Shown one piece after another: positions 1-8,799 of a DNA stretch of 64,000 nucleotides. The stretch is from Rhizomucor pusillus. Its lineage: Eukaryota; Mucoromycota; Mucoromycetes; Mucorales; Lichtheimiaceae. The position numbers and the translations under genes are program-made. The stretch lies in the NCBI GenBank assembly GCA_900175165.2, contig FWWN02000702.1, positions 1-64,000 of the forward strand, written 5' to 3'. The notes below the pieces were generated by a model that was given only the letters and a program-made list of their open reading frames with translations, had not been told where the DNA came from and made no database searches. How positions within the stretch are numbered: the stretch's first letter is position 1; every line of letters starts with the position of its first letter.

Positions 1-750
1 TAACTGTATGAATGTTTGCAGCTGTTTCTCATGCAGATAAAGAGTGAAACAACCGTCTTCCCCAGCATTTCCCGTCTTCTCTGCTTGGATAAGAGCCTGG
101 TGTAATCATGCTCGGACATATGTACTTTTGAAATGAAAACAATATAGACATAGATGTATGAGCCATATCTGATCAGCACANAGAGGTGGCATGTTGGCTC
201 GTGAANGGCATACGACCGTCAAATAAGGTTAATGGTACTTGGAAAGAATTGAGAAGTTACATTTAATACCGTGTACGTACCTCTTGATGGACATTATACA
301 GCTTTATCATAAATCGAGACATACAGTATATGCATAAATACCCTGGACGTTGATGGCAAAACATTGTTGCAAAGTTGTACAGAACTGAATGCAGTACGAA
401 GCTAAAGGGTGATTCCTATTTGATAAACCGTAGTGGTCGAACATCTCAGATTGTTATGCTCAAATTGAGCCAAAGGCCTCTCCTAGAAGCGTTTTCTAAA
501 AGGCTCCAAATGCATTTCTAAGCGCAAAGCTGGGGACGCTTCTTATAAAGATGTATCCGGCGATGACCATTTTATCTCTATTTGTTTACAGTATTTCTTG
601 ACCAACGCAAAGTTCTCTCTGGCCAGGCGCAAAGTGGGCTGCTATTGGCGCAAAATCAGTAAGAGCACAGGGCAAAACAATGTCTCCATAAGCGCAAATT
701 ATTAGGAAAAATCCTGTAGTTGTTCTACTCTTATTATCACAATTTATGTT
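1..750. other. intergenic, no gene recognised
   Basis: No coding region with family resemblance is visible. Two single unresolved bases sit at 181 and 206. Between about 520 and 700 the heptamer GCGCAAA (reverse TTTGCGC) recurs; this is described as a separate entry. Confidence 0.6.
520..700. promoter_or_regulatory. cluster of GCGCAAA (TTTGCGC) motifs
   Basis: GCGCAAA occurs near 522, 627, 648 and 692, and an ACGCAAA variant near 604. The copy near 647 reads TTGGCGCAAAA, which in reverse matches the E2F/DP consensus TTTTGCGCC. The tract lies 3' of TRM13, so it would have to act on a gene left of the window. A similar GGCGCAAAA occurs near 7064, about 80 bases upstream of the NDUFB10 start. 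A regulatory role is inference only. Confidence 0.25.
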
Positions 751-2528
751 TTATTTTGGAACGGCTATCAATGCACAATTTTCAAGACTAGTGGCAGGAT
801 CTACGTAGTATACCAGATCTACTTTGAAGTTATGTTCTTCCAAATACCGCATTCGTCCAATATCCAAAAATCTCTTGCATTTGTATCCGATAGCCTCTCT
901 CTCCTTGTGGTTTAATCCAGAATAGTGATTACTATCAGATGGTTTCTTGTGAGCAAAGAATATGGATAGTGCTTGTTTATGTAGGTACTTACGTAGTCTC
1001 GTCCTTGTCCTCTTCTTCTTGGACTGCACTTTGTGCATGATCGTCAGAGTCTGTGCTGCCAGCAGCGTTTCGTCGACCACAAATTGCCCAGCTGCTCATT
1101 TTGCAGAGACGTGCAAAGTTTTCGGAATCAAGTCGATGCTTTTCCAAGAACTTTGTGTTGGGATACATTTCATAGCGGCATAGCTGGTGGCAGCAAAGCG
1201 CGATAATTATTCCAGCAATCGGATTGCTGAAAGAAAATTTAGTAAATTGTTGCAAAAAAGCCAGTAGGCTATTTCATTTACCTATTGCCTGCTTTTGTTT
1301 GTTCTTCAACGTAATTCATAATACATTTAAGAGTAATATCGGTGGCACTGCCGCACAAGTGCTTCGAGAACGCAACGACCTTTTTTCGTTTACCATCCTC
1401 AGTTGTCAAAGCCTGAACTTTTGACAGCTCCAAGTCCTTGATGTCTATTGTCACACGTTGCACAGTCGATTTCGTTTTGGACAGCCCGAGCAGAACGCTG
1501 TCTGACTGGTGGAAAATCAGGGATGTTAATCGAATAGTCCCCACAGCTGTAAGTAAATCTGCAATATCCAACCTTGTTTCTAACAGTTTTGCGATCAACC
1601 AGAACGTACGTCGCCTCACCATCTTTTTCCTGGACTGCCGATTTGACGTATTCTGACAATTCACCTTTGCCAGCACCAAATTCAATGAAGCACGCTGAAG
1701 AATCGCTCAGCATGTTTGCCTTTTCCATGTGGCCTAGAAGCGAAGATTGCTGATCCAAGTGCTTTGTCTGCTTCAACGCAGACCTAAATTTGCTTATTGA
1801 GGATCCCCTTTCTTCCTATCTCTAAAATCACATCCAACCAACCTTCTGCGCTCAACTGCTTCCTGCGTGAGGATTGTTTTCTCGATCTGCGGATTTTCCT
1901 GATCATAGGCGGTGGTAACTTTGGCGATCAACTCGTCAAGTTCAGCCTTGGGCAGTTGTCCAAGCTGCACGCGAGCAATCCACGGCTGCGAATGGAGTTT
2001 CTTGTGCGAATGAATGTTCTTTTGGAACTCGATTTCTTCCTCAGATAACGGTACGGTGCAGTTGATATTGAGAGAATAGTATGCCTCTGGATCCCTCGGC
2101 CTAGAGTTGCATCGAGTTTTCATGTGGTTCTCGAGATCCTTTTCATACACTGTACTGTTGTCGATTCAATAATTGTTCTAAAATATCTTACGAGGGTGGA
2201 TACCTACTGTGAGGGGTCGTACGGACAAGGTACCCGCTTCTTGTCGGTAGGGCTGTTGCTGTTTTCTTCTTGCTGCTGCAGGTGCAAGTGCTCGCCACAA
2301 TATTTGTTGGTTCTTTTCGCGGGCAAGCTGCAGTATCTTCGCTTCCGCGCTACCCAAAAGTGACCTATATTTCTTTGGTCTAAGCACACCAAACGGAATC
2401 GCCTCTAAATGGCTCCAAATTTGCACTGTACATTGCTGTGGACGGTCTGGAGGTGGTGGTATCAGCTCGCCATCTTGCTGCTTGCTCTTTGCGATTTGTG
2501 AAGGTTTCAATCGAGATTCTTTTGGCAT
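751..2528 (-). CDS. TRM13: tRNA 2'-O-methyltransferase Trm13
   Basis: Trm13 methylates the ribose of nucleotide 4 of the acceptor stem in certain tRNAs. The order of elements fits the family. First comes an N-terminal CCCH-type finger (QQC-HFWVARKRRYC, then KYCGEH), whose first Cys is created by splicing. Next is a U11-48K-like CHHC finger (PCPYDPSH-TVYEKDLENH..RC, also split by an intron), then the SAM-binding motif IEFGAGKGELS, then SKHLCGSATD and the C-terminal ALCCHQ and SLENCALIAVP blocks. I infer seven exons, with introns at about 2431-2365, 2207-2155, 1850, 1590-1515, 1275 and 1010-930, each restoring a conserved motif. The start is the ATG before PKESRLKP; an in-frame ATG 51 bases upstream is possible. 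DEG1, another tRNA-modification gene, lies nearby on the same strand. Confidence 0.92.
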
Positions 2529-2689
2529 AGTAAAGGCTGGCTTGAAAGTGGCTTTGTTGCATGCACGATTTCCTGCCAAATGCAGCAGCGTAGATCAGGT
2601 CCGAAGATCCAAACCGCCCTGATATTATGCAGCAAACAATCGTTGGAGCAGTTTCAACGCAACTACTTTATTTTGAGGAAAGATTTGCG

Positions 2690-3189
2690 GTACCAAAGAT
2701 GCTAATTAACGACAAGTACAACTAAGTTTGGTCACTGCAAAAAGAAAATGGATAGTTAGTATTAAATATTTGAATAGCTGTGTCCTTTAAGTACGTACCA
2801 TCGTGAGCAAACCCATGTTGCAGTTGTCGCAGTCAGCATCTCGGCAGCACCAATGTTTCCTCTCCGTCAGTCATGCTGATTTAAATTCGATATAACTGTA
2901 ATGTACTCACCAGCTGAACTGTATATGTCAGCGGTTTTTGATACCGCGAGATAGGACAAAGCAAAGTAGCAAATTTGAGGAGAAGGGAAAAAAAGGTGGC
3001 CGAGAGGAAAGCGAAGAGCAAGACGAGAGAAGGAAATAGAATCAAGAGCGGCCAAGGGAGGCGAACGAGAGAGACAAGAGGAGGCAGATGCGAACGAAGG
3101 AATGGAACGAGACTGGCTCGCGGCTTCAATGGTCTTGTATTTTGTATTAAGCTATACAAACCAGATGATATGAGTAAATGATAAATCAT
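2690..3189 (-). other. candidate small spliced transcript, Cys-rich end
   Basis: On the minus strand a CT-rich tract (about 3120-2980) of the kind found upstream of genes here is followed by two donor-like sites. The second intron (2798-2735) has donor GTACGT, a perfect TACTAAC branch point and acceptor TTTTTGCAG, so splicing is credible. The first (donor GTGAGT at 2910) is less clear. One splicing gives an ORF ending HWCCRDADCDNCNMGLLTM and a stop; other choices give only very short peptides. I recognise no family. It may be a small Cys-rich protein gene, a noncoding RNA or a snoRNA host. Confidence 0.25.
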
Positions 3190-3419
3190 CTGTATTGTAG
3201 GTAATTACGGGTCACTTATCAAGATAACACATCTACCGAAAGTAGCAAAAAAGTTGAAGAGGAAGAGAATACGAGAAAAATTCTGCTCTTCCGTATTTAA
3301 AGCCTGTTTAACGGTCGTCTGTGTCCAGCACTGTTTCAAAAAAAAAGATGATGTCTCCTGAAAAGAAGTCACTTCCTCCGTAGAAAACAAACCAGTTTGC
3401 CGTCTAGTAACTTTGAAGT

Positions 3420-4330
3420 CTATTCAATATCTTGGAGAAGACCACTTGAAGAATGGTTAAGAATTTAAAAGGAAGCTCTCCATCGCTTCTGGAACCTGCG
3501 GTAGATATACTGAAAAGCATCGCTCCGCAGCTTAACCACGTATCTCAATAATAAAAATACCATAAACTTATTGCAATATTCATTGATCTTCAGTTACACG
3601 TCTGAAAGTCCATGGCTTAAAGTCCTTCAGAGACTTTTCTAAACAGATTCTGTACCTGACTCAAAACAAATACGTATTATCATGGGGGCACCAACCATGC
3701 AGTTTACAGTCAAAAGATTGGATTCTCCTCGCCTTACGACAAGCAAAGATAAGGAAGTTTACTTGATTGCCTGCTACAACCTTTGGATCGTACTGCGTTT
3801 CCGAAACAAAGATTGATTTCTCCGCTTTTTCTTAGCCGGGCATTGGAAGCGCGGCCATATAGATCCAGTATTATAAGAAGCGTTCGAAGTTCGTGTGGTT
3901 GAGTGAGAAAGACTAAGACATCATCGGCGTAGCCCATTAGTTTTGTTACAGGTGCCGGTGGTGTTGGCTCGTGTTCGGTCGATTGAGAGGAGAGTTGTGT
4001 TGGAACTGAAAGCCTTAAGATACGCGGGGATGCTTGAATAGTTTGAAGCAACGGTTCTAAACAAAGATTGGACAGTATTGGCGATAAAATGTTGCCTTGT
4101 CGTAGTCCTCGTTGTTGTACGCAGGGCGCTGACAGATGTCCATTGATATTAACGTGGAGTTGGGTTTGAAAGAAAAGACCAAGGAGTCGGGAAAACCGAA
4201 CAGCCGTAAACAAGCTTGAAGATACTGAAGGTGTATGCGGTCATATGCCTTTTCTTGATCCAACAACAAGGCAATTCCAGGAAGATTGTATCCCTGTGCC
4301 ATGTCCATCAATTAATATCTACTGGATGTC
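3420..4330 (-). mobile_element. decayed LINE-type reverse transcriptase fragment
   Basis: Two overlapping frames carry reverse transcriptase blocks in the right order. The first holds LLDQEKAYDRIHLQYL; the second holds QRGLRQGNILSPILSNL and then the active-site motif GYADDVLVFL. The frame breaks near 4150-4200, between GFPDSLVFSF and FFQTQLHVNING. Further downstream (to about 3450) weak remnants such as RRFQKRW continue in shifting frames. No endonuclease domain, target-site duplication or poly(A) tail is evident, so this is a truncated and frameshifted non-LTR retrotransposon copy. Its upstream end lies about 50 bases from the DEG1 stop codon. Confidence 0.8.
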
Positions 4331-4376
4331 CAAAAAATACTACTTTGTCTGGTCGCGAATTTTAAGTGGAAAACAT

Positions 4377-5567
4377 TTATTTGACCCCGCCTTTTCTCGA
4401 GAGATACTTTTCTTGCTTTACAGAATTTGGTTCGGCGCGTTGTCTTTCGAGCAAGGGCACGTAATCCTTTGTCCAAATCTCTTTAGCAGCGCCCAAAAAT
4501 ATCTTTGTAACCTTTTCAGATTTCTTATCTTCCAAGGCGTTTGCAAAGTTCTCAAACAGAAGCGCTCTTGTCATTTGTTCACTCCATCGGGCGCGCCAGT
4601 GGTCGCGCGTACGACTCGTTTCTTCCACTCGCCAATCGATGTTATCGTATGCGCAGCCGTGCAGTACTAACGGATGCGGACTAGCCAGTGGGTACTGGGG
4701 CTTGCCCGTAATCTGGTCCACATCCAACAAGTCCTTGACGATCTCGGGTTTTTCGAGTCTCTGGCCAACCAGAAGCAATATAGAGACCATACATCTAACT
4801 TGATGCCACAGGAAAGCACTTCCAGTGACCTCGATTCGACCAAACGTTGAAGTGACTGGTCGGATATCCGCAGCGTAGATCGTGCGACGATAGTCCTTGA
4901 CGTTTTTGGCAGGATTAAACTTGCAAAAATGCCGAAAATCTTGGTGGCCGAGGAAATGCTTTGCCGCTTGCTGCATTGCTTCAAGATCCAATCCATCCGT
5001 TGGTATGTAGTAATGGTATGTTCGAGACTGGCAAGCGAATCGTGCGTTGAATTCTGGAGGCACAGGTGCCCACGCCCAAACTCGGATGTCATCAGGCAGT
5101 TGCCTGTTTAGCATCGCAAGGTACGGCAGTTCATTGTTGTTATTGGAGCTGCGACGCACGTTAAGCGCAATGACCTGGCCCAATCCACTCACGCCAGTGT
5201 CCGTTCGTCCGCACAGAGAAAACTCGCATGTCGAAAGGTCTTGTATCAGTTTACATTTTCTCAATGCTTCCACCAACTTGCCCTGAACGGAAGGGAATTC
5301 ATCCTCTTTGTGGGAAGACGTAAAGCCGTAATAGTCCCAGCCGAGGTACGCAACCTTGAATGCAACTCGCTGCTGCTGGACTTGAGAAAAATCATATGGA
5401 CGACGACGCTCCTCTACGCACACCGCTGCTTGTGCCTCGTTGCTATGTCGTGATTCCAACCGAGCGAGTCGTTCCACGATCTCTTTCCGGGTAAGATCAC
5501 CGTACGGTTCAGCTTTCAACTTTTGTCTAATCAGCCTCCATGATTTTGCAATTGCCCTGAGGCTCAT
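4377..5567 (-). CDS. DEG1: tRNA pseudouridine(38/39) synthase Deg1/Pus3
   Basis: This single-exon 396-residue protein is a TruA-family pseudouridine synthase that isomerises U38 and U39 in the anticodon arm of many tRNAs. The catalytic Asp is D123 in CGRTDTGVSGLGQV. The family blocks VAYLGWDYYGF, NARFACQSRTYHYYIP, DFRHFCKFNP and GSAFLWHQVRCMV are all present, and the last is typical of the Deg1/Pus3 branch. Length is near the usual 400-450 residues. The N-terminal helix with LARLESRH also fits Deg1. A decayed LINE lies just beyond its 3' end. On the 5' side it is divergent from the SRA1-domain gene, with about 800 bases between. Confidence 0.95.
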   Translation of the reverse strand: MSLRAIAKSWRLIRQKLKAEPYGDLTRKEIVERLARLESRHSNEAQAAVCVEERRRPYDFSQVQQQRVAFKVAYLGWDYYGFTSSHKEDEFPSVQGKLVEALRKCKLIQDLSTCEFSLCGRTDTGVSGLGQVIALNVRRSSNNNNELPYLAMLNRQLPDDIRVWAWAPVPPEFNARFACQSRTYHYYIPTDGLDLEAMQQAAKHFLGHQDFRHFCKFNPAKNVKDYRRTIYAADIRPVTSTFGRIEVTGSAFLWHQVRCMVSILLLVGQRLEKPEIVKDLLDVDQITGKPQYPLASPHPLVLHGCAYDNIDWRVEETSRTRDHWRARWSEQMTRALLFENFANALEDKKSEKVTKIFLGAAKEIWTKDYVPLLERQRAEPNSVKQEKYLSRKGGVK

Positions 5568-6373
5568 GGATGTGTAAGCTAAAGTAATAAAAGAAATTAA
5601 AACTGTGTGGCTGGAACATGCAGTTGATGGGTGCGCTCCCCTTCGGTACGTTCCTAAATGGAGCGATCGTTATTTCTCTTACAGGCATAGCATATATTCT
5701 AATTGAAATATAGATTGTTGTCTGTGCCTAAGATTACATACAAGAATACCACTCAAATAAACCATTTAGATACAAATTTATGAGAAAGTGCATAGCATTT
5801 TTGTTCGTCTTTGTTAGAACAGTTTGGTTCAACTTTTGCCACTTTGCATATCTGAACTTACTGTATGTAACGATATGTATCACACTACATATTGTTAAAT
5901 ACAAGTTTTGGACAGGCTATATATTGGCAGAAACTGATTGTCGAAAGTAGATTACATAATAGTCGTCTCCAAGCATATGACCTGTCAAATGCTTGCTGGT
6001 GACAATCTCTGGTCGCGGGGATTTCAAAGCCCCGCTAGATTCAGGCCGATCAGCGTTGCACAGGGCAACATTCTTGTTCCCGTTCTTATTACAGAAACAA
6101 GAAGGTGGCCCATGACGAAGCCAACAACCGATTTTCGAAACGCGATTATAGAAAACCACTGGGTAATCTCACGCTACTTGGCTTCGCATTTTTGAGCTTG
6201 CTATTCACAGACGATTTGTTACCATCGTCACACGTATAGAACGATCCACCGCAGACGGTAAAGCACAACAGCGGCGGTAGCAACGTTGAATAAGCATTTT
6301 CTTACCAACTTCCTCGTCTACCCCACTTTAGATTTTTGAAAAATCAAAAGATGCGAATAGTGGCACCGCGGAA
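5568..6373. other. intergenic between divergent genes
   Basis: No supported gene. Open frames at 5917-6195 on both strands overlap each other and resemble no family. The palindrome CGGGGATTTCAAAGCCCCG near 6016-6034 could form a short hairpin. The region should hold the promoters of DEG1 (-) and the SRA1-domain gene (+). A short upstream exon of the latter cannot be excluded, since CCCACTTTAG just before the chosen ATG looks like an acceptor. Confidence 0.5.
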
Positions 6374-6829
6374 ATGGAAACAAAAGATGTCGCAGATACT
6401 TTGACAGCTATCCTGGACCAGTGTCAAGCAAAGATCACTGTGAGTTTCGTGATAAATGACATACTCACACTATAATCTTGACTGATCGTTTCTTTGCAGT
6501 CAGGGCCTAACAAACGTGTGTTAGCGGATACGACGCAGAGGATCAACGGGATGCTGAAAGAATTGAGAGAAGAACAGATCTCCCAGCATGTTCTTCACTC
6601 GTTATCTGGGTTGAGTCATGGTAAGCACCACCGCTCATTTTTCTGCAAAACGATGGGATGATCTGATTATTACTCTTCTGTTTCTGTATCAGCTCTGCAG
6701 GCAAAGGAGTGGGAAAAGGCAGCAGAAATACACACAAAATTGATGACCACAGAGTACGATAAACACGGCTCATGGCTCTTGGGCTTGCGACGTCTGATAG
6801 ATCTGCACCAAAAAGCGACGTCCTCCTGA
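6374..6829 (+). CDS. SRA1 (steroid receptor RNA activator)-domain protein
   Basis: Three exons (6374-6439, 6500-6620, 6693-6829) give a 107-residue, largely helical protein. The C-terminal part, ALQAKEWEKAAEIHTKLMTT then EYDKHGSWLLGLRRLI, is the signature of the SRA1 helical bundle (related to the Sec31 C-terminal domain). In animals the SRA1 protein accompanies a bifunctional coding/noncoding RNA in transcriptional regulation; in fungi the same fold occurs at the end of Sec31. Here it is a stand-alone domain without WD40 repeats. The start METKDVAD was chosen because an in-frame stop or splice acceptor lies just upstream. Function in fungi is not established. Confidence 0.8.
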
Positions 6830-7144
6830 CATGCCACTGCTACAAATTTCACTGTGACAACAGCAGCAATAACCGAACTTTTTATAATATCTTACTAGAC
6901 TTCAAAGAACAAAGTTACATTTTTTCGACAACAACCAAAATGTATCTGGTTATCAATACAATATGTTATGTGCATTAGATATAAACATCAGTGCATACAT
7001 GTAACAAGAAACCATATACCTTAGTTGAGGGCAGTGCGTGTGGAGGCGTGGGCGGGGTACATTTTGGCGCAAAAACTCCGTGACATCACAAATTTTGCCG
7101 GTCGTTCAATACATCCCCTCACAAACATCGTTTTAACCTTGAAT

Positions 7145-7647
7145 ATGGCCGCCGAAGCCGATTGGGAGTACCCGCAACATCAAAAGTTCGAGCGGTATGC
7201 AGCGTATAATTTAGGGGAACACAAATTCCGAAAGAGCAATTCCTGACGCACCAGGTCTGTAGAGTGCCCACGCTCGAAGAGGTCGATCCTAAAGATCACA
7301 AAGGTGAGTGAAAGAAAGGGACTGAGTTCATGGGTTTTGCATTCGACCGTTGTTAACATTATTTTTTTGCAGCCGTGTACGCAGCACGCGCCCAAAAGAT
7401 TCGTGACGACTGGGTCAAGGCTATGGAGGCCCGTATCATTAAGGAAAAGTTGGACGAATGCTACCGAACTGAAGGTGTCAACCACTGTATGTATACTCTT
7501 TTGGGCAACGTGAGAGCGTTAGACAGCCAAAGAAGAAAACTCAAAACGCGACTTTTTATAGACCAAAACTGCCGCGACTTGGCCGATTTGTACATCAAGA
7601 CCATCAAAGAAAACAAGGTGCGAGGTTTCCGCACTAGCAACTCATAG
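7145..7647 (+). CDS. NADH:ubiquinone oxidoreductase NDUFB10-type subunit
   Basis: Four exons (7145-7194, 7263-7303, 7373-7486, 7562-7647) give a 96-residue protein matching the fungal '12-kDa' complex I accessory subunit, the NDUFB10/PDSW homologue, in the mitochondrial inner-membrane arm. Conserved text is ARAQKIRDDWVKAMEARI, then KLDECYRTEGVNHY-QNCRDL, where the last junction is created by splicing, then YIKTIKENKVRGF. The two Cys residues (in LDEC and QNC) fit the disulfide-bonded helices of this family. The protein has no cleavable presequence, as usual for this subunit. A GGCGCAAAA box lies about 80 bases upstream of the ATG. Confidence 0.88.
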
Positions 7648-7692
7648 AGACAAAACAACGACAACAACAATACAATTCCGTTTGCAGCTTTA

Positions 7693-8662
7693 TCATTTCT
7701 TGTTGAAAAGACCTTTTTGCAGCCATTTTGGAACGTTGCCAGCAGTTTTTTTGGATGACGACGTGCCAGAGGATGTACTTGCATTTGAAGACGTTGTGGT
7801 GAGAAGTGGTGGAGAGGGTGTAGGGCTGGACATCGGCTCGGCCATATCACGATAAGCTTGAGTCAGGATCGGTGCGCCTGCGTACGTAAGGAAAAGTCAG
7901 CTTTGGATTATACACCGGGGAGGGAGGACATTCGTTTTTTACCTTTGTCCACTTTATCGATCCAAACAAAAGTTACGTTCGATGCTGGAGCCAATCCTGC
8001 CTTGTACAGCGTTTGAAGCGGGTCGGTGAGTTTGATGCGAGGCGGCAGGCAGAGCAAGAACTTTTTATCTGGCATCTCCAATGTCGACCGCACAAAATCG
8101 TACAGGTCGCCGACTAGTGAGAGAAAGTTCTGGTTAATATTCTATTCTCACTCTCGCATCATTTTTTTCCACAAATATCTTGAGGCAATTACCGGTTTCT
8201 TTTGACTGAAACACTGCTTGAAGTAATAATCTGTCAGGGAATCGCACGCGGATGGTCGCTTTTGGGTATTTTTTCATGCGTTCCTGTTCCTCAGCATTGC
8301 GCATTTTTTTTGTCTTCAAGGGACTACGTAGTAATATATACATTAGTGTATATTCACACACGCCCAATTGAATCGAATTGCATATTACGTTACCTGTTTT
8401 CGAGCTTTTCTCGCCGTGCAACGTGCGACTGGTACAAACTCTTGACTTCATTGGAATCGAGCTTGTAAAAGGACTCTGGAAGGTCACCTATTCAAGGGAC
8501 GTCAGTTCTCCACATCTTGTCGTCGTCCGGTGGTGCGTTGCATCTACCGATTGGTTGCGCTGTAGAAGGTGGAATTAGGACTTTGATCTGGCGATCAGGA
8601 GTTTCTGGTTGTGGCTGCTGTTGCTGCTGTGCGTTTGTATCGTTTGAAGCAGTAGTATCCAT
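7693..8662 (-). CDS. UBX-domain protein of the TUG/ASPSCR1/Ubx4 type
   Basis: Five exons give about 232 residues. UBX proteins of this branch recruit and remodel the AAA ATPase p97/Cdc48. Order: a Gln-rich N-terminus; the conserved QIKVLIPPSTAQPI; a short helix block LPESFYKLDSNEVKSLYQSH; then the UBX fold from KYPKATIRVRFPDRLLLQAVF through GDLYDFVRSTLEMPDKKFLL to NVTFVWID. A Ser/Thr-rich tail ends in VPKWLQKGLFNKK. Typical TUG proteins exceed 400 residues and begin with an extra ubiquitin-like domain, which is missing here. The start MDTTASND is the first ATG downstream of a splice-like acceptor at about 8742, and an extended start at 8758 is possible. The next gene upstream, OLA1, ends only 140 bases away. 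Confidence 0.82.
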
Positions 8663-8799
8663 CGTTACGCAAGCAGGAAAGAACCAGACCAGTTTCCTTT
8701 GGCGGGTCCCAATTTCATTCAATAGTGACCAACAAGGTGCTAAACAAAAGGGATTCATATTTGACAGTCTATTGTTATTATTATCATTGTCTAGATATA

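Noticed and set aside
6016..6034. CGGGGATTTCAAAGCCCCG hairpin as a terminator or regulatory RNA
   Set aside because: Eukaryotic context and no associated transcript; a single short palindrome is not evidence enough.
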